A stretch of DNA of 64,000 nucleotides, taken from Aliihoeflea sp. 2WW (GTDB taxonomy: Bacteria > Pseudomonadota > Alphaproteobacteria > Rhizobiales > Rhizobiaceae). Positions within the stretch are counted from its first letter, which is position 1, and every line of letters begins with the position of its first letter. The notes beneath the pieces were generated by a model. That model was given only the letters and a program-made list of their open reading frames with translations, made no database searches and was not told where the DNA came from. The stretch is from positions 62,001 to 126,000 of the forward strand of contig NZ_AYOD01000002.1 of the NCBI RefSeq assembly GCF_000497755.1. The letters run 5' to 3'. Shown piece after piece: positions 30,570 to 38,906 of the stretch. The position numbers and the translations under genes are program-made.

Positions 30570-30931
30570 TCGCGCGACAGTCCCTTCGCCGCCAGTTCGT
30601 CGACATAGGCCTGCCAGCGCGTGTCCTTCTCGTGGCCGAGTGTGTGCAGGTAGTCCCAGGTGAAGATGCCGGTGTCATGCCCGTCGTCGAAGACGATGCG
30701 CACGGCATAATTGCCGACAGGCTCCATCTTCGAGATCGCGACCTCGCGCTTGCCCGGCACGGTCACGCGTTGTTCGGGCGAGTGGCCCTGCACTTCGGCG
30801 GACGGCGAGACGACGCGCAGAAACTCCGCTTCGAGCGCGATCGGCGCGTGATTTTCGAAGAGGATCGTGAGCAGCCGCCGATCCTTCGAGACGCGCAATT
30901 CCGATGGTGGCCGCATGTGAAACCTCTTCAA
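30566..30931 (-). CDS. DUF971 protein (gamma-butyrobetaine hydroxylase N-terminal-like)
   Basis: A 121-residue protein of the DUF971 family: [19 protein letters not shown] at the start, then [28 protein letters not shown]. In other bacteria such proteins sit near Mrp/ApbC and iron-sulfur or molybdenum cofactor genes; here moaA is divergent and 115 bp away. The role is unknown. Overlaps the stop of the convergent MarR gene. Confidence 0.85.
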   Translation of the reverse strand: MKRFHMRPPSELRVSKDRRLLTILFENHAPIALEAEFLRVVSPSAEVQGHSPEQRVTVPGKREVAISKMEPVGNYAVRIVFDDGHDTGIFTWDYLHTLGHEKDTRWQAYVDELAAKGLSRD

Positions 30932-31046
30932 TCTTTCCCACCCGAATGCCTCAATTCATCGTCATGCGCCAGACTTTCGGCGCATCGGGCTTGCGCGCGG
31001 GGCAAAAGATCACGAAATTGACGGGATGGGCATCGAAGGCAATGGC

Positions 31047-32057
31047 ATGAATTTCGGCGACACCAGCATGATCGACCCGTTCGGGCGCGCGATCTCCTAT
31101 CTGCGCGTCTCGGTGACGGATCGCTGCGACTTCCGCTGCACCTATTGCATGGCGGAAGATATGACCTTCCTGCCAAAGCGCGATCTTCTCAGCCTCGAAG
31201 AACTCGACCGGCTCTGCACTGTCTTCATCGAAAAGGGCGTAAAGAAGCTGCGCCTCACCGGCGGCGAGCCGCTGGTGCGCAAGAACATCATGCACCTCGT
31301 CCGCGATCTCTCGCGCCATATCGAGAGCGGCGCACTCGAAGAACTGACGCTGACCACCAACGGCTCGCAGCTCCAGCGCTTCGCGGCCGAGCTCGCCGAA
31401 TGCGGCGTCAGGCGGATCAACGTCTCGCTCGATACGCTCGACCCGGCGAAGTTCAAGCAGATCACCCGCTGGGGTGACATCTCCAAGGTCATGGCCGGCA
31501 TCGACGCAGCGCAGGCGGCGGGTCTGAAGATCAAGATCAATGCGGTCGCGCTCAAGGGCTTCAACGACTACGAGATCCCCGGCATGCTGCGCTGGGCGCA
31601 TGGCCGCGGCATGGATATGACGGTCATCGAGACGATGCCGATGGGCGAGATCGATGAGGACCGGACGGATCAGTACCTGCCGTTGTCCCTTCTGCGCGCG
31701 CAGCTCGAGCGCGAATTCACCTTTGCCGATATTCCCTACAAGACCGGCGGTCCCGCCCGCTATGTCGAGGTGGCGGAAACCGGTGGGCGGCTCGGCTTCA
31801 TCACGCCGATGACCCACAATTTCTGCGAAAGCTGCAACCGCGTGCGTCTGACCTGCACCGGCACGCTCTACATGTGCCTTGGCCAGGACGACGCGGCCGA
31901 TTTGCGCGCCGCGCTGCGCGCTTCCGAGGGCAACGAGCTTTTGTCGAACGCGATCGACGAGGCCATCGGGCGCAAGCCCAAGGGTCACGACTTCGTCATC
32001 GACCGTCGCACCAACCGGCCCTCCGTCTCGCGTCACATGAGCGTCACCGGCGGCTGA
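31047..32057 (+). CDS. moaA: GTP 3',8-cyclase (molybdenum cofactor biosynthesis)
   Basis: Radical SAM enzyme that cyclises GTP in the first step of molybdopterin synthesis. From [14 protein letters not shown] it is 336 residues, with the radical-SAM cluster Cys27/31/34 ([14 protein letters not shown]), a GGEPL motif, the second cluster ([14 protein letters not shown]) and the C-terminal Gly-Gly needed for activity. GAAGG seven bases before the ATG at 31047 supports this start; an ATG 21 bp upstream has no ribosome-binding site. It leads a region that also contains mobA and mobB. Confidence 0.96.
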   Translation: MNFGDTSMIDPFGRAISYLRVSVTDRCDFRCTYCMAEDMTFLPKRDLLSLEELDRLCTVFIEKGVKKLRLTGGEPLVRKNIMHLVRDLSRHIESGALEELTLTTNGSQLQRFAAELAECGVRRINVSLDTLDPAKFKQITRWGDISKVMAGIDAAQAAGLKIKINAVALKGFNDYEIPGMLRWAHGRGMDMTVIETMPMGEIDEDRTDQYLPLSLLRAQLEREFTFADIPYKTGGPARYVEVAETGGRLGFITPMTHNFCESCNRVRLTCTGTLYMCLGQDDAADLRAALRASEGNELLSNAIDEAIGRKPKGHDFVIDRRTNRPSVSRHMSVTGG

Positions 32058-32146
32058 TCTGGCGTAGACATTCGCGCCGCTGGTCCGTTGCGCCGAGCCA
32101 CGCGGCGTCATAAGGCATCGTCGAGCCAAACGACGAGCCAGCATCC

Positions 32147-33067
32147 GTGAATCTTTCGCCAAACCTCCGCGCAGCCCTGTTCATGGCCATTTCGATGGCC
32201 GGGTTCACCCTCAACGATGCGCTGACGAAAACGGTCATCAGCGACATGAACGCCGCGCAGGTGATGGTGGTTCGCGGCACGTTCGCCACGATCATGATCG
32301 GCCTGCTCGCCTGGCATGGCGGCGTCCTGTCGTCGCTGTCGTCGCTCCGCCGCCCCCTCGTCGCCGTGCGGGCGACCAGCGAGATCGGCAGCACACTCTG
32401 CTTTCTCGCCGCACTCGCGCAGATGCCCCTCGCCAACGTGTCGGCGATTCTGCAGGCGCTGCCGCTCGCCGTCACCATGGGCGCAGCGCTATTCCTCAAC
32501 GAACCGGTGGGCTGGCGGCGCTGGACGGCCATTCTGGTCGGTTTTGCCGGCGTCCTGATCATCGTCCGGCCCGGCTTCGAGGGCTTCAATTCCTATTCGC
32601 TGCTTGCGCTGCTTTGCGTCGCCTTCTGCGCCCTTCGCGATCTCGTGACCCGGCGCATCCCCGCGGAAATCCCCTCGCTGGCCGTTTCGTTTGCTACCGC
32701 GCTCTTCGTCACCGTCATCGGAGGGTTTCTCGTCGTGCCTGATGGGGGCTGGACCGAGTTGACCTTGACCACCACCTCGATGCTGCTGGGCGCCGCCGTC
32801 CTTCTCATTGTCGGCTACCAGTTCATCATCATGGCGATGCGCGCAGGCGACATCTCGTTCGTCGCGCCCTTCCGCTACACCGCCCTGATCTGGGCGCTTC
32901 TGCTCGGCCTGCTCGTGTTCGGCGAAGTTCCCGATGCCGCGATGCTCGTCGGAGCGTCGATCGTCGTCGCGTCCGGCCTCTACACGCTCTACCGCGAGCG
33001 CCATGCGGGCAAGACGCAGCCGGTTGCCGACACGACGTCGCCCGCAATGGCGCCTGACGGCGTTTGA
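32147..33067 (+). CDS. EamA/DMT-family transporter
   Basis: A 306-residue inner-membrane protein with ten predicted helices in two EamA repeats (first about 9-135, second about 148-290). The helix-rich stretches include AALFMAISMAGFTLND and LLALLCVAFCALRDLVTRR. Drug/metabolite exporters of this type have varied substrates and none can be named here. It starts with GTG. It sits between moaA and a second transporter on the same strand, but no functional link to molybdopterin is evident. Confidence 0.88.
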   Translation: MNLSPNLRAALFMAISMAGFTLNDALTKTVISDMNAAQVMVVRGTFATIMIGLLAWHGGVLSSLSSLRRPLVAVRATSEIGSTLCFLAALAQMPLANVSAILQALPLAVTMGAALFLNEPVGWRRWTAILVGFAGVLIIVRPGFEGFNSYSLLALLCVAFCALRDLVTRRIPAEIPSLAVSFATALFVTVIGGFLVVPDGGWTELTLTTTSMLLGAAVLLIVGYQFIIMAMRAGDISFVAPFRYTALIWALLLGLLVFGEVPDAAMLVGASIVVASGLYTLYRERHAGKTQPVADTTSPAMAPDGV

Positions 33068-33133
33068 GAAGCTTGAAGCGAAGGCGGATGAGGCCTATTC
33101 ACACGCCATGATTAACGTGTTCATTTCGGCCCG

Positions 33134-34348
33134 ATGACGATGCCCCTCGCCCACCGCGCGGCGACCCCACCGCACATCTTCACGCTGGTGATGGCAACGG
33201 CGTCGAGCGCGCTTGCGATGAACGTCTTCCTGCCATCCCTGCCCGCGATGGCGCGGCATTTCGATGCCGATTACTCGGTCGTACAGTTGGCTGTGGCGCT
33301 TTATCTCGTCGCGACCGCTGTGCTTCAGCTCCTGATCGGTCCGGCGTCGGACCGGTTCGGGCGCCGCCCGGTCCTGCTTTCCTGTTTTGCAGTGTTCCTG
33401 TTCGGAACCCTTGCCGCGGTCTTCGCACCAACGATCGAGATCCTGCTTGCCTGTCGCATCCTGCAGGCCTTCTCGGCTGCCGGCATGGTTCTGTCGCGCG
33501 CGATCATCCGCGATACGGTCGGTCCGGACCAGGCCGCGAGCAAGATCGGCTACGTCACCATGGGCATGACGCTCGTCCCGATGATAGGACCGATCATCGG
33601 CGGCTTCCTCGACGAGATTTACGGCTGGCAGTCGACATTTCTGCTCACCCTTGCGTTCGGCATGGCGGCGTTCGCCATCATCTGGGTCGATCTCGGCGAG
33701 ACGAATCTGCGCCCGTCCGCATCGCTCTTCGCGCAGGTGCGTTCCTATCCCGAGTTGATCAAGTCGGAACGCTTCTGGGGTTACACGCTCACGGCCGCCT
33801 TCACGTCGGGCACGTTCTTCGCGTTCCTCGGCGGCGGCCCATATGTCGCGAGCGAGATCTTTGGCCTGTCGCCCTCGCAATACGGCTTCTATTTCGGCTT
33901 CGTGTCGGTCGGCTACATGGTCGGCAATTTCCTGTCCGGACGACTGTCGAGCCGCCTCGGCATCAACCGGATGCTCCTGACCGGCAACATCGTCGCGGCG
34001 ACGGGCATGTCCGTGCCGCTGCTCCTCTATTTCGCCGGATACGTCTCGCCGGCGTCGCTCTTCGTGCCGGTGATGTTCGTCGGGCTCGGCAACGGCATGA
34101 CGCTGCCCAACGCCATGGCCGGGATCGTCAGCGTCCGCCCGCATATCGCCGGTTCGGCTTCGGGCCTCGGCGGAGCCATGCAGATCGGCGGCGGCGCGGG
34201 TCTTTCCATGCTTGCGGGCGCGCTGCTCGGCCCTGAAACCGGCCCGGCGCCGCTGCTTTGGGTCATGCTCGCATCCTCCTGCCTCGGCATCGTCGCAGCT
34301 CTCTACGTGCTCAACGTCGCCGCACGAAAAGGCGAGCTGGCGCGATGA
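33134..34348 (+). CDS. MFS multidrug efflux transporter (Bcr/CflA type)
   Basis: A 404-residue protein with 12 predicted transmembrane helices. The MFS signature LIGPASDRFGRRPVLL follows helix 2, and MTLVPMIGPIIGGFLDE in helix 5 resembles the drug-proton antiporter motif C region. The overall pattern fits the Bcr/CflA subfamily. The likely role is drug or metabolite export by proton exchange. Its TGA overlaps the mobA ATG (ATGA), so mobA translation is coupled to it. Confidence 0.9.
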   Translation: MTMPLAHRAATPPHIFTLVMATASSALAMNVFLPSLPAMARHFDADYSVVQLAVALYLVATAVLQLLIGPASDRFGRRPVLLSCFAVFLFGTLAAVFAPTIEILLACRILQAFSAAGMVLSRAIIRDTVGPDQAASKIGYVTMGMTLVPMIGPIIGGFLDEIYGWQSTFLLTLAFGMAAFAIIWVDLGETNLRPSASLFAQVRSYPELIKSERFWGYTLTAAFTSGTFFAFLGGGPYVASEIFGLSPSQYGFYFGFVSVGYMVGNFLSGRLSSRLGINRMLLTGNIVAATGMSVPLLLYFAGYVSPASLFVPVMFVGLGNGMTLPNAMAGIVSVRPHIAGSASGLGGAMQIGGGAGLSMLAGALLGPETGPAPLLWVMLASSCLGIVAALYVLNVAARKGELAR

Positions 34349-34929
34349 GCAGGGCTGGCATCGTTCTGGCCGGCGGACGGTCCACGCGCATGGGCGGCAG
34401 CGACAAGGCGATGACCTTTCTCGGCGGGCGCACGCTCCTTTCCCGGGCGGTCCAGCGCCTTGCACCGCAGGTCGATGCGCTTGCGGTCAGTTCCAACACG
34501 CTTGCGCCGGGCACGATCGACGCACCGGTTCTGGCCGATGCGGTCCAGACTTTCGAGGGCCCGCTTGCCGGCGTCCATGCCGGGCTCGAATGGGCGAGAT
34601 CGCAGGGTCACACCGCCCTCGTCAGCGTTGCCGTCGACAGCCCGTTCCTTCCCGGCGATCTTGTCGAATCCCTTTCGCACGGTGACCGGAGCCGCATAAT
34701 CGTCGCCCGCTCGGCCGGCCGAAACCATCCCGTCTTCGCGCTCTGGCCGATCGCCGCCCTCGATCCGCTTGCCGCATTTCTTGAACGAGCGGAAACCCGC
34801 AAGGTCATGGCATTTCTCGCGGAATTCGGTTTCGATTCGATCGAATTCGACGCCGAGCCCTTCGATCCGTTCTTCAACATCAACACGCCCGAAGACCTTG
34901 CAGAAGCGGAGCGCCTGATCAAACCATGA
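34345..34929 (+). CDS. mobA: molybdenum cofactor guanylyltransferase
   Basis: Adds GMP to molybdopterin to give the MGD form of the cofactor. The 194 residues begin with the nucleotide-binding motif GIVLAGGRSTRMGGSDKA, and NHPVFALWP and FFNINTPEDLAEAE near the C-terminus are typical. The start is the ATG overlapping the preceding stop. The next gene, mobB, starts in the same ATGA fashion. Confidence 0.95.
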   Translation: MSRAGIVLAGGRSTRMGGSDKAMTFLGGRTLLSRAVQRLAPQVDALAVSSNTLAPGTIDAPVLADAVQTFEGPLAGVHAGLEWARSQGHTALVSVAVDSPFLPGDLVESLSHGDRSRIIVARSAGRNHPVFALWPIAALDPLAAFLERAETRKVMAFLAEFGFDSIEFDAEPFDPFFNINTPEDLAEAERLIKP

Positions 34930-35429
34930 GCCATCGCGTCATCGGCATTACCGGCTGGAAGAATTCGGGCAAGACGACGCTGACCGAGCGGCTCGTGGCC
35001 GAGTTCGTCACCCGCGGGCTCAAGGTTTCGACCATCAAGCACGCCCATCATGCCTTCGACATCGACCAGCCCGGCACCGACTCCTTTCGCCACCGCGAAG
35101 CCGGCGCCGGCGAGGTCGCGATCGTTTCGGGCAATCGCTGGGCACTGATGCACGAACTGCGCGGCGAGAGCGAACCGTCGCTGGACGACGTCCTTGCGCG
35201 TCTGTTGCCCTGCGACCTCGTCATCGTCGAAGGCTACAAGCGCGAGGGGCACCTCAAGATCGAGACGCGCCGGCGCGACGCGAAGGACACGCGACCGCTA
35301 TCGGCCGACGATCCCAACATCGTCGCGGTCGCCAGCGACCACGCATTGCCGGACGAAAACTTGCCCGTCTTCCCGATCGATGACATAGCGGCAATGGCAG
35401 ATTTCATTACGTCCCGGCTGGGGCTTTGA
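34926..35429 (+). CDS. mobB: molybdopterin-guanine dinucleotide biosynthesis protein B
   Basis: GTP-binding accessory protein that assists MobA. The 167 residues hold the P-loop GWKNSGKTTL, the FDIDQPGTDSFRHREAGA segment and VIVEGYKREGHLKIE. The ATGA overlap with mobA shows a common operon. Consistent with a cell that makes bis-MGD enzymes, although none is in the window. Confidence 0.95.
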   Translation: MSHRVIGITGWKNSGKTTLTERLVAEFVTRGLKVSTIKHAHHAFDIDQPGTDSFRHREAGAGEVAIVSGNRWALMHELRGESEPSLDDVLARLLPCDLVIVEGYKREGHLKIETRRRDAKDTRPLSADDPNIVAVASDHALPDENLPVFPIDDIAAMADFITSRLGL

Positions 35430-35453
35430 TCGACGACACAGGAGGAGAGCACG

Positions 35454-36320
35454 ATGGCGAAGGTCGCATTTCTGGGTTTGGGCGTGATGGGATATCCCAT
35501 GGCGGGATATCTGAAGACCAAGGGTGGCCACGACGTCACCGTCTACAACCGCACCGCCGCCAAGGCCGAGAAATGGGCTGCCGAGTTCTCCGGGAAGTCG
35601 GCCGCAACGCCGGCCGAGGCTGCGAGGGGCGCCGAGTTCGTGTTCTCCTGCGTCGGCAATGACGACGATCTGCGTTCGGTCGCGCTGGGCGCCGACGGTG
35701 CTTTCTCGTCAATGGCTTCCGGGTCGATCTTCATCGATAACACGACCGCGTCGGCCGAGGTCGCGCGCGAACTGGCGGCGCTGGCGAGCGATAAGGGCAT
35801 CGGCTTCATCGACGCGCCCGTCTCGGGCGGCCAGGCGGGGGCCGAAAACGGCGTCCTCACCGTCATGTGTGGCGGCGACCAGGCGACTTACGACAAGGCC
35901 AAGCCCGTCATCGACGCCTATGCGCGGATGGTCGGGCTGATGGGACCTGTCGGCTCTGGGCAGCTCACCAAGATGATCAACCAGATCTGCATCGCCGGGC
36001 TCGTCCAGGGCCTGTCGGAAGGCATCGCCTTCGGCCAGCGCGCCGGGCTCGACATCGAGAAGGTCGTCGACGTCATCTCCAAGGGCGCGGCCGGATCGTG
36101 GCAGATGGAGAACCGCTGGAAGACGATGCGCGACGGCAAGTTCGACTTCGGCTTCGCGGTCGACTGGATGCGCAAGGATCTCGGCATCTGCCTCGAGGAA
36201 GCCGACCGCAATGGCGCTCAGCTTCCAGTCACCGCGCTCATCGATCAGTTCTACAAGGACGTGCAGGGCAAGGGCGGCAAGCGCTGGGATACGTCCTCGC
36301 TGATCTCGCGCCTTTCCTGA
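35454..36320 (+). CDS. NAD(P)-dependent beta-hydroxyacid dehydrogenase
   Basis: A 288-residue enzyme of the 3-hydroxyisobutyrate dehydrogenase family. It has the dinucleotide site FLGLGVMGYPMAGYL, substrate motif FIDAPVSGGQAGAENGVLTVM and catalytic Lys in GSGQLTKMINQ. Family members act on 3-hydroxyisobutyrate, tartronate semialdehyde, succinic semialdehyde and similar compounds; the substrate here is not clear. AGGAGG before the ATG is strong. It abuts the convergent Lrp-type gene with no gap. Confidence 0.9.
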   Translation: MAKVAFLGLGVMGYPMAGYLKTKGGHDVTVYNRTAAKAEKWAAEFSGKSAATPAEAARGAEFVFSCVGNDDDLRSVALGADGAFSSMASGSIFIDNTTASAEVARELAALASDKGIGFIDAPVSGGQAGAENGVLTVMCGGDQATYDKAKPVIDAYARMVGLMGPVGSGQLTKMINQICIAGLVQGLSEGIAFGQRAGLDIEKVVDVISKGAAGSWQMENRWKTMRDGKFDFGFAVDWMRKDLGICLEEADRNGAQLPVTALIDQFYKDVQGKGGKRWDTSSLISRLS

Positions 36321-36818
36321 TCAAGCGGCGTTGCTGGACGAGCCGCTCTCCTTGTCGAGCACCATGTAGTCGAGCGGCATTTCCGTCGTGTACTTGATCT
36401 GCTCCATGGCGAAGGAAGAGGACACGTCGCGAATCTCGATCTTGGCGATCAGGCGCTTGTAGAAGGCGTCATAGGCGGCGATGTCGGGCACGACGACGCG
36501 CAGGAGATAGTCGATGTCGCCGCTCATCCGGTAGAACTCGATGACCTCGGGAAACTCCTGGATGACCTCCGAGAACCGGCGCAGCCATTCGTGGCTGTGC
36601 GAGTTCGTGCGGATCGACACAAACACCGTCACCCGCGCATTGATCTTCACCGGATCGAGCAGCGCCACCCGCTTGCGGATGACGCCCTCTTCCTCGAGCT
36701 TCTGGATGCGCCGCCAGCACGGCGTCGTCGACAGCCCCACCTTCTTGGCGACGTCGGCCACGGCAAGCGTGGAATCTTCCTGCAGCAGACGCAGGATCTT
36801 GCGGTCGAGACGGTCCAT
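36321..36818 (-). CDS. Lrp/AsnC-family regulator
   Basis: A 165-residue regulator with an N-terminal HTH (MDRLDRKILRLLQEDSTLAV and LSTTPCWRRIQKLEEEGVI) and a C-terminal RAM ligand-binding domain (about 70-150). It resembles the Lrp regulators of rhizobia that sense amino acids. The target is unknown. It is convergent with the beta-hydroxyacid dehydrogenase and so does not share its promoter. Confidence 0.92.
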   Translation of the reverse strand: MDRLDRKILRLLQEDSTLAVADVAKKVGLSTTPCWRRIQKLEEEGVIRKRVALLDPVKINARVTVFVSIRTNSHSHEWLRRFSEVIQEFPEVIEFYRMSGDIDYLLRVVVPDIAAYDAFYKRLIAKIEIRDVSSSFAMEQIKYTTEMPLDYMVLDKESGSSSNAA

Positions 36819-36917
36819 ATGAGGCTCCGATGAGAAATCTCATGCTAAAATGCAGAAGTTCTGCGCGATAGCCAAGCATGAACACCGGCCATTCGACCGC
36901 GACGAAGCAAAATTGTC

Positions 36918-37547
36918 CTATTCCCTCGTCGGTATTGACAATCGGATTTCGCTCCGCAGTACCGGAAGCAATTCGCTTTCGAAAAACGGGTGGCGTTTCA
37001 GCCAGCCCGTATTGCGCCATGAGGGATGCGGCAGCGGGATGATGCGCGGACTGGTGTTGCGCAGGAAGATCGCGCGCCAGTCTTCGACGTTCCGCGTCAG
37101 CGAACGGCCGAACTCCGGGCCGAGATGCCAGCGTTGCGCGTAGAGACCGATCGCCAGAACGAACTCGATCTGCGGCATGGTGGCCATCAGCGGCGCACGC
37201 CAGGCTGGCGCGCATTCGCAGCGCGGCGGCAGGTCGCCGCCCTTGGCGTCCTGCCCCGGAAAGCAAAAACCCATCGGCGCGATGGCAAAGAGCGCCGGAT
37301 CGTAGAACTCCTCGCGCGAGACGCCCATCCAGTCGCGCAGACGGTCCCCAGAGCGATCATTGAACGGCAGCCCCGTCGCGTGGACCCGCGTGCCGGGCGC
37401 CTGCCCCGCGATCAGTACGCGCGCGGTCGATGACGCGACGACGACCGGGCGCGGCTCGTGCGGCAGCGGAGCCTTCAGCGGCGCATCCCGGCAGATGCGG
37501 CAAAGCCGGATGCGCCGGGCGAGTTCTTCCGCTTCGCCCAGGATCAG
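36918..37547 (-). CDS. uracil-DNA glycosylase family protein, no ATG/GTG/TTG start
   Basis: The frame encodes about 209 residues beginning LILGEAEELARR. It has CRIC (Cys16, Cys19), the uracil-pocket motif GQAPG (48-52), further cysteines at 95, 110 and 112 in FCFPG and PPRCEC, and the late motif LPHPSWRN (His174). The family repairs uracil in DNA, and the cysteines could hold an iron-sulfur cluster. From the first homologous residue to well inside the upstream GST gene there is no ATG, GTG or TTG; the first ATG (37328) would cut off the catalytic motif. Translation probably starts at CTG 37547, which overlaps the GST stop as CTGA, or at CTG 37541, which has AAGG seven bases before it. Confidence 0.8.
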   Translation of the reverse strand: MILGEAEELARRIRLCRICRDAPLKAPLPHEPRPVVVASSTARVLIAGQAPGTRVHATGLPFNDRSGDRLRDWMGVSREEFYDPALFAIAPMGFCFPGQDAKGGDLPPRCECAPAWRAPLMATMPQIEFVLAIGLYAQRWHLGPEFGRSLTRNVEDWRAIFLRNTSPRIIPLPHPSWRNTGWLKRHPFFESELLPVLRSEIRLSIPTRE

Positions 37548-38155
37548 GCCTTGGCGCTCGGCCGCGCGGAGACCTCGGCGAACCAGCGCTTCACGTTTTC
37601 GAGGTCGGCCGGGACTTCGAGTCGCGCCGGTTTCATGAACTCGACACCGACGAGGCCGGTGATGTCGGCGATCGTGTAGTCGTCGCCCGCGATAAAGCGG
37701 CTGTCGACCAGATGGCGGTCCAGCATCTGCAGATACTCAATCGCCTTCGGCTTGTTCGCCTCACCCCATTCGGGGATCTGCGGCACTTCCCATTCCTTCA
37801 TCGCCGGGTGGATATGGCGAAAGGCCTGGGCGACGGCCGACAGGAAGTGCAGTTCCATGCGCCGCTGCCACATCTCGACCTGCGCACGGCCCAGCGCGCC
37901 GGTGCCGAACAGCGGAGGTTCGGGATGAAGCTCCTCGAAATAGCGGCAGATCGCGACCGATTCGGCGAGGATCGTGCCGTCGTCGAGTTCGAGCACCGGC
38001 AGGCGCTGCAAGGGGTTGCGCTGCGTCACCGCGTCCGACTTGTGGCCCATTGCCGCCATGTCGACCGGCTCGAGCGGCACCTCGATGCCCTTTTCCGCCA
38101 GGAAAATTCGGACCCGGCGCGGGTTCGGCGCGCGGCCACCATCGTAAAGCTTCAT
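37544..38155 (-). CDS. glutathione S-transferase
   Basis: A 203-residue cytosolic GST. The thioredoxin-like N-terminus begins MKLYDGGRAPNPRRVRIFLAEKG and contains LPVLELDDGTILAESVAICRY, the conserved cis-Pro and glutathione-binding Glu/Ser. The all-helical C-terminal domain has DDYTIADITGLVGVEF. The natural electrophile is unknown. GGGAGAGAAC precedes the chosen ATG. The stop overlaps the probable start of the glycosylase gene, and the nuclease gene lies 65 bp upstream on the same strand. Confidence 0.92.
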   Translation of the reverse strand: MKLYDGGRAPNPRRVRIFLAEKGIEVPLEPVDMAAMGHKSDAVTQRNPLQRLPVLELDDGTILAESVAICRYFEELHPEPPLFGTGALGRAQVEMWQRRMELHFLSAVAQAFRHIHPAMKEWEVPQIPEWGEANKPKAIEYLQMLDRHLVDSRFIAGDDYTIADITGLVGVEFMKPARLEVPADLENVKRWFAEVSARPSAKA

Positions 38156-38220
38156 GCTGTTCTCTCCCTCGTTCATTCCCTGTCTAGAACGGAAATCATC
38201 CGCCGTACCAGCGCATTCGA

Positions 38221-38835
38221 TCACCGATCGAGCCACAGCCGCAGCCGGTCGAGGACCGGATCGAGCATCCCGCCATCCTCGCTCACCATGCCGCGCGTGG
38301 CGCGCCACTCGTTCGGCCGCTCGAACTTGCCCGCCCAGATCCCTCGCCCGGCCGTGCGCGCACGCAGTTCCGCGAGATCGTAGTCGCCCGACGCGACCGC
38401 CCAGCCCGTCTCGACCATCCGTGCGGCAAGGTTCACGTCGCCGGCGTGGCAGGTCGCGAGAAACCGGTCATAGCGGTCCTTGCGCCGTGTCGCGCAAGTG
38501 ACCTCGCGCCCACCGATCAACTGCCGCAACCTCTCCCGCGCCTCGCGACCGCACTCATAGATCGCAAATCCGTTGTCGCAGGTCTGGTCGAGTTCCGGCG
38601 CATCCATCCCGACGAGCCGGATTCGCCCGTCACCCGTATCGAGCGTGTCGCCGTCGATCACACGGACCGTCGAGACGATCTCATGTGCTGCTCGTTGCTC
38701 GAAGTGCCAGGCGAGCGCGCCGAGAATCAGGAACATCCCGGCCGTCAGCGCCAGATCGCGCAGGCCGAGCGGCCGCATCGCGCGAGCGCCGCGCCGCCGG
38801 TGCTGCCTTGGTTTGCGAAAGGGGAGAACTGGCAC
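38221..38835 (-). CDS. membrane-anchored thermonuclease (SNase) family protein
   Basis: A 204-residue protein with an Arg-rich start, one transmembrane helix (LALTAGMFLILGALAW, about 28-43) and a staphylococcal-nuclease domain with VRVIDGDTLDTGDGRIRLVGMDAPE and DRYDRFLATC. The domain would face the periplasm. Two start choices exist (GTG 38835 and ATG 38778) and neither has a clear ribosome-binding site. It probably leads an operon with the GST and the glycosylase. Confidence 0.87.
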   Translation of the reverse strand: MPVLPFRKPRQHRRRGARAMRPLGLRDLALTAGMFLILGALAWHFEQRAAHEIVSTVRVIDGDTLDTGDGRIRLVGMDAPELDQTCDNGFAIYECGREARERLRQLIGGREVTCATRRKDRYDRFLATCHAGDVNLAARMVETGWAVASGDYDLAELRARTAGRGIWAGKFERPNEWRATRGMVSEDGGMLDPVLDRLRLWLDR

Positions 38836-38906
38836 GCGAAGGGTCTCTTAATTTTCTTTGGCTACACTTCGCGACGATCATTGGCGCGCATTGACTGATA
38901 TCTCGT

